Shown here piece after piece: positions 34,740 through 63,613 of a DNA stretch of 64,000 nucleotides. Origin of the DNA: Diploscapter coronatus (lineage: Eukaryota; Nematoda; Chromadorea; Rhabditida; Rhabditidae); contig OZ038423.1 of assembly GCA_964036155.1 (NCBI GenBank), forward strand, positions 30,705,249 to 30,769,248, given 5' to 3'. The first letter of the stretch is position 1. The number at the start of each line of letters is the position of its first letter. The position numbers were made by a program, and so were the translations under genes. Under the pieces are notes generated by a model. The model was not told where the DNA came from, did no database searches, and saw nothing but the letters and a program-made list of their open reading frames with translations.

Positions 34740-36776
34740 ATGACATTAGACTATACGGTTTTATCTTGTACGTCGAAAGATAGTAAGGCTATCAGAGAGG
34801 TCGCTGGCGATGAGGTTTCTCAGCAGAATGGGAATCATGTTTGCTGGATCACGGCTAGGTTTGGGATTTTTTAGAGGTATCTTGATTTTCGTTTCTTAGA
34901 AATCATTCGTACCCACAATCCCTCGTACTTCAATTGGAGCATGAATCGTACGTTGGATCGGTCGCAGTTACTTGTCATCCGGAGTTCATCCGTACGAATT
35001 TTAAAATCTTTATTCCTTGGATACTGGAATTTAGCGTCCTCGTGCACTTTATCGCTAGGACTTCCACATAGTCGTTTTCGGTCTCCATCTCCTGTGTCTT
35101 CGAACGCGGATTACTCTCAGAGTTTCACCTTTGACTTCAAAGCTTCGACTCGGCAGATTATCGGATGTGGACACAATGCGTTGTTCATTAGGTTAGACTG
35201 ATTCATTTTCATTTAGAATTTGGACTTGAAAATTTTAGACTGACAGTTCATGGTTTCGTAGATAGCGCCTCCAATCCTCATAGGCAAATTGGAATTTTAT
35301 CTTTCATGGCGAATGGTTCTGGAATGGATCGACCCGTACCGCATTCTCCTCCTAGAGATAGACCAGCTACTAGGTACTTTGGCTTTTTTTTTTCTAATAC
35401 CTGTAAAATTTATCAGAACCCCAAGTCCAGCCCACTACGTACCACCACCCTTGTCGTTACCGACTTATGTGGCCACTCCCCCATCTAGAGACTTGCACAT
35501 GTTATTTCCCACGAGAAGATCGGTATGCGTTGAGAACTTTTAAAATTGCATTTTCCATGCTTCATAAAATCATAACATGAGGGAAAATATTGATTTATTT
35601 CCTGACTTTTGATTGAATTGCGAAGAAAATGAAACATAAAGGGCCGTGTTATTATGTGTGGGGCGACTTTGCTTGTTTTAGACTTTTTTTTTGACTGAAC
35701 ACGTTGCCATGGCTCTACGTGTATTTTTTGTTTTTCTACTCTAACTCTATCCTACCATTTACGTTTTTCTTGATCTTTTAAGCATCATCATCGTTTGATT
35801 TTAATTGATTAATTTCAATAACATTTGTGGGAATCGTGAGAAATATCAATATTTCCAACATTTTAGAGGACTCCCTCTCCAATTCAGCCTAGAAAGAAAA
35901 TGGACTTTTCTAAATCTAGTGATAGTGATGATGAAGAGATTATTTTCACTAACAACATGTTGAAGCGACGTAAGATAACTATTTTTCCCGGGGAAATATC
36001 GATTTTAGTATCGACTAACCGCGATAAACATAAGCTGGATTTGGACGACGATGCAAAGAAGGTAAGTCATGTTTATTTAGTTTTTCGAGAAAAATAGTTT
36101 TAGAAGGAAAGATACTACGAGGAATTACAACGGAAAAACGATGAGGCTGAATTAACCCCAAGGTATTTTTGTTTTAATTTTTATCTTTTAAGAATAGGAT
36201 GGTTTTCAGAACAAAAGCAAAAATACTTGCTGAGATTCGTGGCTACACTTCGGATGGGAGTAGTAGGATCGACTCGACAGAGTTGAACTTAGATTCCAAA
36301 GATCCGAAAAACGTGAAACATTTCTTTTCGAAGAGGATGTCCGAATTCAACACGATGCTCAGAGCGTTCGAAGTAAAGAAGGAAGAAGCAGTTTGGAGAG
36401 AACAGTACGAATTTGAAAATATCATCTTCCTTGAGGACGTGATTTTCAGATATGAAAAAGCCCAGACTTTAGAACAAGCCATCAAGAATCTAAGAGAACG
36501 CGAAGCTGGATTGAAAGAATTGTTAGTGGAACGGGCCGATGCTCTAGATAGAAATGACTATGCTGCCGCTCAAAGGTCAGTATTTAAAAAAGAAGAAAAA
36601 ACTGCGTGTTATTTGGGATTTGTTTCTAGAGCGAAGAATCGATTCGAAACCAACATCAACGACGCCTTACATAGTGTTTCTTTGCAAAAGTACTTTTCGG
36701 AAGATGAAGTAGGTTTTCCTTGAACTTCTCTAGATAAATTTATCTTTAGATTTCGAAGATGAAGGGTACAAAGTGA
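34740..36776 (+). CDS. CEP104-like protein, short form lacking the C-terminal half
   Basis: Likely cilium-tip/centriolar protein. Ten exons (34740-34858, 34900-34991, 35035-35191, 35239-35373, 35417-35522, 35867-36061, 36104-36162, 36210-36575, 36630-36708, 36750-36776) give 444 residues. The N-terminus aligns along its length with the CEP104 jelly-roll domain: YTVLSCTSKDS, HSYPQSLVLQLEHESYVGSV, CHPEFIPSS (human HQYMIPSK), then NALFIRLTVHGF...RQIGILSFMANG. A Ser/Thr-Pro-rich linker has three copies of a TPSP-type motif. The C-terminal coiled coil (LREREAGLKELLVERADALDRNDYAAAQRAKNRFE) matches the helical segment before the TOG domain. The protein then stops, whereas human CEP104 continues with TOG repeats and zinc fingers. 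The segment 35970-36008 is a possible 39-bp in-frame intron. Call by recognition only; homology should be confirmed. Confidence 0.7.
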
Positions 36777-37177
36777 AATATTTTCTTTAAATGTGATTCT
36801 CAAAGCTTATTCACTTTTTCAATTCGTTAGTGTTGGATGATAAATGGATAGTTCCTCTCCCTTCTTGGGTATCATTTTGTTATCCTTTTCCCTATCGCGC
36901 ATATAATGGCTTTTATTATCTTAACGACACTTTCACTGTTATAGGCGAATGTTGAGCGCCTAGACGTGAATGTGGGTCAGTTGTGAATTCGTTTGCTTTT
37001 TCTCTCGTCAGGTTCTCGAGCGTCGAATTTCAATCTCTTTATTGCCTTTCCAGAAGAAGAGATCCATATCTAGCCCCACCTCCTGTGGACACGAATCGCT
37101 CGCTTATCACTAGGTCATCTTCTTCGTCTCTTCTTATCACCTATCAGATACGCCCAACCTTCTGTCAGTCAGAAGTG

Positions 37178-38015
37178 ATGTATTCCTACGTCGTGTTGGC
37201 GCTGCTGCCATTGCTTACGGTGGCTTTGACTCCGAACGAAAAGCTAAAAAAGTGCTGCGAAACGCTGAAGGAATCTGACAAGGAATGCGTCGAGAAGTTC
37301 TGCGACCTCAGTGCCATTTCCCAAGCCAACGTAAGTTTGTTTTCCTTTTATTTCCGAGAAATCGAATTCCTGAAATGCAGATCCTGAACTATCTTTCGAC
37401 GTGCAGCGACAGAGGACCAACAGTCGGTTTGTGAATTTTTTCCTTTTTATTTTTCACTTATTATTTCAGGAGAAATGTGGGACTGCGCTTCATTGAGACA
37501 CGACCACACTGAGTGCTGCAAGGTACGAAAATTTTATTCAGAGGATTGTTGTGAGTTAAAAATTGCAGGCCAAAGGAGTTGAGGGCAAATGCCTCGAGTA
37601 TTGTTCGGCTCACGACGGAGTGCCGTCGAATTACCTCGACTACCTCTTCTGTGTCGAGTCGTTCAACGAGATCCGAGAGTGCTTTGTCGAGCACCTCGAG
37701 AAGAACCCCTTCTACAACAAATACGTTCACGGCAAAGGAAAGGGCAAGGGAAAGGGCAACAGGTAAAAGGTACCGACTATTTCCGATTAGATGATGAATT
37801 TGTCGTATCTCTTTACAAGAAGTTCTTGATACGTCAATTTCATCGAATAGATAGTAGATAGAAATTTTACCTAGACTTGGTAACTTTACAGGAACTGGAG
37901 AAAGCTCCAAAATAAGAGAAAAGCTCAACAAAGACGCAAAGCTGCGGCTGCTGCTGCTGCTGCTAAAAAGAAAAAGGGCGAGGAAAATCAAGAACAACCC
38001 AAAAAAGACGCCTAA
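37178..38015 (+). CDS. Secreted DB-module protein with basic Gly/Lys/Ala tail
   Basis: Five exons (37178-37330, 37381-37426, 37470-37522, 37569-37762, 37892-38015) give 189 residues. The signal peptide is MYSYVVLALLPLLTVAL. The body has the cysteine pattern of the nematode DB module: KKCCETL, ECVEKFC, STC, WDCASLRHDHTECCKAKGV, CLEYC, FCVESF, ECF. DB proteins are a nematode-expanded, extracellular, poorly characterised group. This one has an added C-terminal tail with four GK repeats, then a basic helix with seven alanines followed by four lysines and an acidic end. The tail suggests binding to a polyanion such as glycosaminoglycan or mucin, which is inference. AATAAA at 38109-38114. Confidence 0.85.
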
Positions 38016-39871
38016 ACTCGCCCCATTTTAGTTTTAGTTCAAAATTATGCTTATTACATATTGTGCATTTATTTCATTATGGGTTTAGATTCAACTTTTA
38101 TTGTATATAATAAAGTCTGCAGCAAAGAAAAGAATATCGATAGAATCCCCAAGCTCCATATCTTTGCAAAAATGCGTTCGTGGTAGAAACGTGATAGTTT
38201 GAAACAAAATTTGGGAAGAAAGTATCCTTCAAATCTAAAGTGTCATGAAATACCTAGTCTAGATCGACGATCAATTTAATAGAATGATTTTGTACCAAAA
38301 CCCGGTCATAATTTTTGCGTCCACGCCGTTTGAAGTTTGCCGAAATATGTTCATTTTAGGTGACAGATTTGTGCGATTTTTTCAGTCTAGGAAATTTTTA
38401 AGTTTATTTTTTCCTCGCGAAAGTCTTATTTACATCCTTGGTGACATTTCTGCACAAAAATTTAATTCGAAACACCAATTCGACATATCTATTTGGGACC
38501 CTAAATATATATATATATTTTTAAAAATTTTAACCAGCAATTAAAAAATCTCCTAGTGATGAGTTGGCAATTTGAAGTCGTCGTTGAAATATATATGATC
38601 GAGCATACAAAATATAGACATAAAGAAAGGCCTCCCTCATCCTAACATCAACAGAGAATTAATGCCCAACCCTTGCACACATTTTTACCACTCGCACAAT
38701 TTCTTCATTTTCTTATTTTGCTCATTTCCCACTCATTTCTTCATCTTTTTCATTTGCAAATCGTCATGGTTTGGTCTCAGGACTGGAATTCCAGGGCTGC
38801 AACGCCAAGGGACGAAGCGCCAAAACTTAGGGTTCATCAAAGTTAGGGATCATCAGGAATAGATCGAGGTCTAGGCTTCTAAAAATTGAACTCGTCAGAA
38901 AATAGGTAGCAATTTCATTGGAAAACCATCATCGTATGTAGTCTTAGGCTTAATTTATTCCACTTCACTTGAATTTCGACGCTGTCGCGACGTCGACAAG
39001 GTGGTAACTTCAACAACTTCAATTCCATTACTTCTAGATTTTTTAAAATGAAAACCAGACTAGATTCTAATCTTTTTAACTCATACAATTTTATAGGATT
39101 AGGCTAAATTGTATTTCTTCAAACGCAAACTTTTCTCTACAACTTTACAGAATTTGATAGGTTAAAATTGATCTAGATTTCATCACTTGGAGTGTAGCAA
39201 ATCTAACAAAAACTTCAAATAATTAAAAAAATTTATTTTAGAAGTCTTGTAAGTAAAAATCGTGTTTTATTCGAGAACGAATAAGATATAAAAATTCATC
39301 AATACTTTTGCGAAAAGTGTAAGAGGGACACATGAGATCGTTGTGGGGTGTAGTCGGAATATAGGATTTTGATAATTTAAGGCAAGGAAAAGCAACAGAC
39401 ATTTTGACCCGAATTAGAAAAAATATTCACTCACCTAACGCTAAATTTCTTACTTCATTCTCACAAAAATAAGATTTTTATCATCAGAATTGCGCTAGAG
39501 AAGTAATTATACAACATTTAGCACTGCATTTTGTAACGATTTCAAAAAATATTTGTTTCAAAATGCAGCACTTTTCAAAATTCCAAATAAAAATCTAAAC
39601 ACGATACATCACGAAATTTTGCCTAATAGAATAAAATAATCAAGTAGAGAACAAACCTGCTTGCACCTCTATGATATAGGATTTGCACGTAGTATAAAAC
39701 TTTGATTTACGCGAGCTCAAACTCGCAAAAGAATCAAGAAAATATTTCAAATCGCATAAACTTACACAAAATTCAAAAACCTGCTACATATAAAATCGAG
39801 GAGATTCAAATGAAAGAGTTGCCTCACATAGCGAATTTCGAATGAGTTAGGAAGTGATAATTCGATGATAA
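38016..39871. other. 1.9-kb convergent intergenic region
   Basis: AT-rich with no convincing exon. It holds the 3' UTRs of the DB-module gene (+) and of pde-3 (-) and an alternating AT run near 38506-38520. Confidence 0.5.
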
Positions 39872-55210
<15,339 letters not shown>

Positions 55211-55215
55211 TGTCC

Positions 55216-58200
55216 CTAAAATTTTCGAACTTTCAAGGTTGTTTCAACAAACTGAATGTTTCTTTGCTGGAGCGATATAAAATTGTAGTTAATTTGAATT
55301 GTAATTCACTTCAGCCATCAACATCCAATTTGCCCGTAAATTAACGATATGAAATGTAGCGATTGAATTGAATGAAACACGAAAGCGACTTTTAGTACTT
55401 TATAGCCAAATACTCAAGCGGAAATCCGGATGAATGAGAAAACAACGTCCTGGAGACAAGCAAGAGAAATTGTTTTTCGACAAGACAAATGAAGTAATGA
55501 AGCGAAAGAGAATTCTGAAGGTAGACGCGGAGCAAAATAGCGTGTCGGATGCGGATATAAAGACGTGCGCGCGGAAAACATAGGTAGAGATTAGAAATGA
55601 CTGATGGAAAATACATCCAAGGACAGATAGACGAAGAATCAGGAACGAGAAGATGTGAACCTGCTCAAACCATAGATCAAAAATGAGCACAACTAGAGAA
55701 TAAGAAAATGGAAAAGGTCGGACTTCAAGAGGTCCTAGAATGATAGAAAATCGCGAAATAGTGTGGATTTTAATGAGGTCAGAGAACCAGACGTGTTGTG
55801 GAAAGAGCTTCCCAGAAGTACTTGAGTGTGTTGAATTTGTGTTGTTACATGCCGCGGAATGACACATACACGGTTGGATGACAGAAACGCTGCCCGAAAA
55901 ATTGCAATTAGAGATTGGGGGAAATTTTGGAGAGAAGCTAGGAATTCCCGAACGACAAAATCGAAAGAATATGTGAGTTATGCGGCGGAAAAGGGGATGT
56001 AAAATTTCGAGGTAACAAGAGGCCGAATTTCTGCTGTGTGAAAATGAGAAGTGATCCCCTGTGCGAAATGGGAAAAGAGAATATCAGAAATCGGAAAAAT
56101 AACTCGCCGATCGCGTTCGCAAAAGCTGAACAAATTCGCTACGAAATGTTTACCCCATTGATTTGAAGCGACAACAGACTCTGACATCCGCTGTCAGGAT
56201 AATAAGACAACAATGCAATTTTGTTGTCAAAAATAACCAAGACTTGGAGTTTGTTTTTTTGCGAATTTGCGAATATGAAAGATGAGAAATCAGACTCAAA
56301 ACAAACATTCCTATGCCTAAAAGGGAGGAGTATTACAAATCGCAAACAACAGAAGAACCCCCGCTCAAGTGTGGTGGCACAATGCTGTCTCCATTCATTC
56401 ATAAACAGATCCTGCAGAATTTGCTCTATCATCAAGAGACTTTTCCATTGATTATCCAGGAAATTTTTAAACTACTCGGGAGAAGATTGAAAAATTCTGG
56501 AGAAAACGACTTTACACTGCCAGTATTTCGAAAATATGCCGAAGATTTTGTATTTTTGAGGCCTGCACGAAATTCAAATCAAGCTGCGAGCGCTGTACTT
56601 CCGATTTATGCAAATTTCTTGATCCCAGCATCGAGAAAATTTCGTGGAAATTCCGAAATGGGGGAGCGAAAACACGAACTTCGAACATTCAAAGTCTAGG
56701 TGGAAATTGGCTAATTTAATTCTCGGCGTTCTGTTAGTTGAGTCGTTTTGTAAAAAACCTGTTTGGAATTCTCGATGCGAATTGTCTGGCTTATTTTGAT
56801 AAAACTAGGATATTGTCTGGAGAAATTTGTCATATTTCATTTTTGCTAATTGGCTAATTTTTCATCGTTGAAAATGAGCCAATTTGTGCGGTGTAAAGTC
56901 ACGAGATTCATCGACCTGTTGAAGGAGTTTTTTGCATCATCATTGTCGAACGAAACGTGTCTGTGATAATGAGAAGCGAAGAGCATGGTGAAATTAGAGA
57001 AAATTAGGGATGTTATGAAGCTGGGAGATTTGAAAGAAGTAGGGAATATCCCGCTAGGTTTTTCACGAATGACGTCACGAAAACTCGAAAGCTAGAGAGC
57101 CTCCTGTTACAACAAGCAGCAAAAGCAGCACGAGGACAAGAGGCAGCACGCATTTCAAAGTGGTCTCCCTCTGGACGAAGAAGACGAACGCTTTTTCAAA
57201 ATGAGCTCTAGTGAATTTCACTGGTATTGGGTCGTTCAATAAGTTTTTGGAGTCAAAACTTAAAATATCCATCATCTCCATACTAGCACTTGCCAGAGGT
57301 ATTGAAAATATTAGTGAAGCCAAAGAATGTTAATTTTGAAAATAAGCAGAAAAAAAACTTACTGGACGACTCAATATTTTGCCACTGCACTTTAAAACTT
57401 TTATCGACACAATTTATCTTCGACTTTATTGCTGGGATCAAAACGGAGAGGTTCAAAATGCAATGTTTGAAGATTTTGAAGGTTTCATTTTCAAACGATT
57501 CGCGAATATAGATTATGAAAGGCAGATGAAATTTGATAAGAGTCATTACGAGCTTGGCAACAACTCATAAACAAGCTCCACAATTCAATTAACTCTTGAG
57601 AAAGGCACGAAATAGGCGCGCGAGTTCAAAAGATATCGTTTCGAATGATATCATAATAGACGTAATTTTGTTGAAGCAACTTCCGGCCAGTTCCTTCAGA
57701 CAACTGCATTATGAGAAATTTGGAGAGTTGATTACTCAGAGTTACTCAAATTTTCGCCTGAATTCGGAATGTTTTAGTCAGAGATCAGCACGATACCAGG
57801 AGCGGTCTTTAATCAAATCAAGTTGGGGCAAAAAGTAGCGACGATAAGGAACTTAATTTCACCGCCGTCCTAGACAGGGGACGCATAGCGACAATTCATG
57901 TGAAACTAATGTAATAGTGGAAAATTCGAAGTATGTTCGACCGAGAATTCGATATGATCTTGTTGAAATTAGGGTTATCGTCAATTTCGACAATCTCGAA
58001 AGTGAAAAATTGCGGAGAATTTTTGGAGGAAGAAAAATGGTGGACCATTTTTCTCCCAGCATTCTTTCATTTATCAAGAATATGCCAGTATGAATATGGC
58101 AGAATGGCAGAAGCAGGCGTGCGGGTTGGTTTGTGTTTACAAAGACACCACGCGATGCGGCTTTGAATGCCTGCAGAAAAATATAACGACGGGGACGTGA

Positions 58201-61200
58201 AAGTGCGGAAATATACGAGAAATTACGACCACGAAAGAGGCACTACTATAAAATAAGTCGCGCCGTCTGGATTTCCCATAATTTTTCAGATATGACGCGA
58301 TGATAATTTCTGGTTGGGATCGTTAAAGAACAGGAAAAATAAGCAAATCATTTGCATATTTACGACCTCACTCGCGATTCAATTATTCACTCGGATTCTC
58401 GGGCATTTCTCGCGATTTCCGATATCTTCTTCCGCGTTTCTCGCCGGAACTAGTTGCTATATAATTCAATCAAAAATAGGCTCGCTGATTGAGTTTTTGT
58501 CAAAAAATTAGATTATCACCGTTTCGAAGCCCAAGTGCTTGGAGTCTTATCAAACCACACGTGCTGAAAAGTCGAACCTTTCGAAATTCTAGCAAAGCGC
58601 GTTGAAAACGAAGAAGTGTTCCCCCAAAGTCATAAATTAGGCCATAGTTTGCTAATGAATGTGCGAGTCTTTGCCCTTCAGCTAAAATTGGTCTCGAACT
58701 CTGGTGAGAAATATGGAAATATCCCGAGAAAGGCGGCCCGTCCAGGAGTTTTGGGGCAAAAATTCACGGCTCCGAGAAATTCTCACGCACCGCTCGAAAG
58801 AGAATGGAGGCAGCCACGCGAAAGTTTATAGTTTCCGCGCAGCCATAAATCGGAACAAATGACAGGATATGAGGCGTAAACTTATGCGCGCCTTGTGAAA
58901 AGTACAAGGGTTCCAATGCCACGAGGCAAATACGCCAAACAAACATTATTCCATGACGCTAGAAATGTTCGCGAAAATTTCGAAACTTGAAAAAGAGATA
59001 CAGAAAAAAATCAGTATACTTGACTTATCAACTTGTCATTGGTGAATACCCAGGAAAATAGTGGAAATGATGACATTTATCATGCCGCACTCACTCCCAA
59101 CTTTCACTCATAATCCGGGCGAAAATATGAGCGGCCAGAGTGGCCTAATTCTCGAATAATACGCTCCGGAATTCAGGCTAATTCTGACTCGCTCCGATAT
59201 GATAACATTTCCGTATCAGCAATAAATTCTCCAAGTAATAAGACGTGTGTTGTCTGATGTTGGATATTTTGGATAGAGGTTTGCAAGAGAATACTCTAGG
59301 CCTTGCATCAAGTTATGCAGTTATATGCAGATAATGTGCAAATGGGATTAAACATGTTCAATCTGAACTCGAGGGAAGTCGTAATACAAAAACTCGCGGA
59401 TATTTTATTCAGAATATATCAACTTTCAAGGTTTCCATACACACTTTTGAATTTCCCCTTGAGGTCAAGAAATTTTTAACATTTTTTCGGTCATCTTTGA
59501 GGCAGAACCAGATGATTTTTTTGCGTGTGCGTATCGAAAATCTAAATCCTCGCGAAATTTCGCAATACCTGAAATTTATTTCACATCGGTCGGTGTTTCT
59601 TTTTTAAAATTTTGATCGTACGCAAGCAAGCGGGCGCGTCGTCCACTTGTTCCACATCCTATTGTGTAGCTTATTTCGTCAGCTACAGGCAAGTTTCTTT
59701 TCGTTGTTTCTCTGGGCTCTCTCCCGTACCACGGGCTATTTCTCGCGCTCTGACGATACAATGAAACGACCGAGTCCGAAACGGTCCGGCGGCAAACTCA
59801 AACATTCCGGAAGCGAGAAACAGCTCGGTCAAAATAGCATGAAACCCCTGGAGAAGTGAAGAATCATGCAGAAGCTGGACGAGAAGTGCGAAGAAAAAAA
59901 TCGGAGAGTTCAGAGTCAGAAAAACATCCCTCTAGCTTTCATTCACGGTGGCATAGCTCTCAAATTTTCGCATTTCGCTAATTATGAGCCATTGCATAAC
60001 CCCCGTATTTTGATTAGACTATGGTGTTGTGCATAATTAGATGTTATGACTAAACTTTAAATAAGAATCTATGCTCTTTAGAGCCTTTCAGGTTAGATAA
60101 ATTCTAATGGATCTATGATGTTATGAACTTGATGTCGATCTTTAGGAGTTGTTTGGGCTGGCAGGATTGTGTGGAGATAGTACACACTGATACTAGCAAG
60201 TACTAACAGACAAAATATGGAAATTGGCGATTTGATCGGATTAAAGTTGCTCTGAAAAGGTGGCAATTGTGAAAAACAATTTTGCAAATATCGGAGAATT
60301 ACAGGGCATTTTGATAAATGGCAACTTCAAACGCTAGATTCGTTAAATGGAGTAAAATGTCAGTTTATTAGATACTACCTAGAATTAGCCGTGATAACTC
60401 AGAAGTTCGACTTCTCTCGAGAAAATAATTGAAAAAGCGGACATCTGTGTCGAATAGTCATTAGCGAGGTGTGTTGAATTTTATTAGGACTAGATTTTCG
60501 TGACTTGTTGGAAAATATGAGAAGGAAACTATGAGCTGGGCTCAGAAATGAAAGATAAAATGAAATTTGAAAATTCTTTCGAGTGCACATTCGTTTTTGG
60601 TCCAAATTTCGTTAGACGATATTTCGGCAAACTTCCTTATGAGATGGAGAAAGCATAATGAGTTTTATGGGCTATCCCTCGCTCCATTCGTATTACTTTC
60701 TTGCTCGATATCTAGAAAATATGAAATTTCATGCCAGCTAATTGGATTGCTCTACGTAGACATAGTTGAAAAGTTGATCCAATTTACTCCTAATCAAAAA
60801 TTTACACACATAAAATTTAACGAGTTGCATTTTCAAGATGTCTAGACTTGAACACAACATGTTCTTTATGCATTTTTATCTAGTAGGCGAGTTAGAGTGA
60901 ATCTTGAACTAGAACTCAGTCGCACAGTAAAAACGATGCTCGCCCTGGTCTTTGAGAGCTTTTATTTCTTTAGAAAGGCGTTACCTACTTCCCTCGGGCA
61001 TTCCCCAGTATACTTGCATTTCCTCAATTTTTTCTCGATGGAGCAAACTTTTTTGTGGACCAAGGAATCAGACTCGGGTGAAAGTGAAGATTTTATCGGT
61101 ACACGTGAGATCACGCCTGTGCCCGTGCGTTTTTCATTGTTTTTCCCTGCGCGCTAGCCTTCTTCACTATTTTGTCTGGGCTTTCTCATTTTTTCACGTC

Positions 61201-63556
61201 TTACTATTGGCTACTCTTGCTGCCTGGAGAGGGGCTACCCAATACTATGCGCAAACAAGCAGCTATAGGTATTTCTTAGTTTTTACAGCCCTAGGTATTG
61301 TATTCATACAGTGCCATTGTTGTTGACTACACGCGCGCGCGTCGCCACAGCGCACTGCGGCCAATTTTTTTTCTTTGATCTTTTTTCAATGCACTTCCGA
61401 CGACGCCGACGTGGTGCTGCTCGTCTTTCTAAGGAGAAGCTAGAATGAATGCGAGCGGCAGAAGCGTGGCATGAGACGACAAAGCAAAGAAACTGCTTCA
61501 CTGAAAAGCACAAAGCGAGAATGAGCATTAGCAATTCTTATATATTTCCGCGCGAGTTGACTTTTTCTTTTATCACTTTTTGTAGATCTCTTGACACCAC
61601 CAACAACTTTTTCATCACGCTATTTCGCGCCGAAAGATTTGTAATACAAGAAGTCGATGAAAGACTGAATGAATTTGGGAGGCCGAGAGATGGAGAAATT
61701 TACTGGAACCGAGAGAGCACACGAATCGGAGAAGTGCAAGAAAAACAGACGATCAGAAATATACAAAAAACGAGTGAAAGCGAGAAAATACTGGGTGTCC
61801 AAAAAAATGATCAGTTAGAGCTGGAAGAAGGAGACTTGATCAGAAAATTAGAAAACTAGTTTTTTACACCTTTAAAAATGATGAAATATCGTAACAGCAG
61901 GATAACTGACGAGAATAATAACTCGAAATAAATGGAACTGAATGCTTTAAGTCTCAGCTACTTCTGCTTCACTGATTACGAGCTGAATCAAAAATAAACA
62001 ACTTGTGATAAAATATCGAATGCGATGTTTCACACAAATGAAGTTTCAAAATTCAGTACATTATGTGAAAAATGTGCAAACTTGCAAGAAAAATCGACGA
62101 AAAAGTGCGAATGCTTCTGTCACGGCCTGATGTTTTTTTCGAAAGCAGCCTTTTTCTGCATGGCTGCTGAAACTTGCAAGTTTTGAGGCTTATCTCTAGC
62201 CCTAACAAGAAACTAGAATAAACACCAAACTATGAGCACTTGCTCCTTCGCTAGCCTTGCTCGGCTTCCCAAGAGATTTCTGATGAAGCAGGTGAAAGGG
62301 AAACGCTCTGCTCGAAACGTCGATCAACGCGACAAACTCACACAACACATTTTACTTGGAAAAATTGTGCTCCAATAAGAAAACTTGTAATCATAGCAGA
62401 GAATTCAAGAATAATCGTCGTATACTCTTTTAGAGGACGCAATCGGAACTTGGAACGGAAAAGCAAAACTCCGAGAGATCAGGCCGGATAAGAGAAACAA
62501 GAAAAATGCGGAAATGCAACTCACCAAAAATCGAGCTCAAACACTCGAGCAAGGCCCTTGCAATAATATGCCTATTAATCGAAGAGAGCGCGAAAGCGTC
62601 ACTTCCAAGTTCATTACTTGAGACAAGTAAAGAGTAAACGAGATACACTTGTCGTATTCATCAAGAGTATTGACTTGGGAAGATTAAAGGCAAGTAAACA
62701 AAACGAAATCAAAACCATTCATGAAATTGCTCCGAGGCGCGCAATCTCTGATCTTTCGATATATCGGAATGACAGAAAGTTCGAAATTCGAAAAAATTTT
62801 TTTAAAAATGGTCGAAAAATCAACCCCTGAAAAAGCAATGTTTGAGCGGTTCCAACTACATTCCATTATATCGGCGTGATTTTCGTCTGCAAAAATTTAC
62901 GCGCATTTGTTTCGGCGGCGGCAAATTTTTTCGCTCCCCGCACAAAGCTCCATGTGATTGTGATTGTTTCTTGTATTCCATTCGATCATTCTCGCGCGCG
63001 CGCACGGCTCGTCGCCTTTTCTGGAGGCTTATAGTCGTGTATGCTCGATTGTTTCACGTTTTCGCTTGCGTTCAGCGAGTGCATACGCGCGCGCACCTCG
63101 CACGTCCCGATGAGAATGGACGCCATAGAATTCGAAATTCGAAACCTCTTCTCAATCTCTTCGTTGATGTATTTCCCAGCTTCTGACTGTATAAGGTCTC
63201 TTGATCATACACGATATTTCGCCGTCGTCTTATGCCCTACCGTACGCCACGCCCCGACAGAGTATCCATGGCAGCGTCCACTCTCTCGCGGCATTTCTCT
63301 CTCCTCTCTACTTTTTCTGTGCCTCTCTCTCTCTCTTGCCGGCTACAAAAGCCCCTGTGCAGCTTGTATTTGACTCTTCGCCACTCTCTCTTCTCCCCAT
63401 TCATATAGCCGAGAGAAGACTGTCGTTGAGCCATCGGTCGTCGTCGCATCCTCATTCCTCAGCCCATCGCATTCCTTTCGTTTAAGCAACTTCGAAAATA
63501 CTCGATAGTTTTAGCCGAAGTCTCACACTTGAACTTTACCGGTGCCCAAACTCGAA
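55216..63556. other. 8.3-kb region upstream of pde-3 with no confirmed gene
   Basis: No exon chain could be built. Two notable open stretches: a minus-strand one at 57075-57190 encoding a strong hydrophobic segment (KCVLPLVLVLLLLLVV) that could be a membrane exon of a longer PDE-3 isoform, and a GC-rich + strand one at 59761-59859 (MKRPSPKRSGGKLKHSG..., 32 codons). Alternating GCGCGC runs recur (61330-61340, 62994-63003). The rest is AT-rich and looks non-coding. Confidence 0.4.
63323..63349 (+). promoter_or_regulatory. CT-rich tract and TATA-like box
   Basis: A run of CTCTCTCTCTCT ends near 63336 and is followed by GGCTACAAAAGCC (63341-63353), a TATA-like sequence about 200 bp before the ATG at 63557. 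It could be the core promoter of the gene that starts there. Confidence 0.35.
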
Positions 63557-63613
63557 ATGAAACAGTACCGTAATTTATTTATTTTATTGCTCCTCGGAAT
63601 AGCTACTATAGAG
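63557..63613 (+). CDS. First exon of a secreted or membrane protein, runs out of window
   Basis: ATG followed by MKQYRNLFILLLLGIATIE, a typical signal peptide (Lys, then a run of Leu/Ile), ending after GAG at a GTGAGC donor in phase 0. The rest of the gene is beyond the window or in an exon I could not identify before position 64000, so the product is unknown. Confidence 0.6.

Noticed and set aside
59761..59859. Short basic ORF MKRPSPKRSGGKLKHSG on +
   Set aside because: Locally GC-rich and tempting as a first exon, but it ends in its own stop after 32 codons and no donor or partner exon was found.
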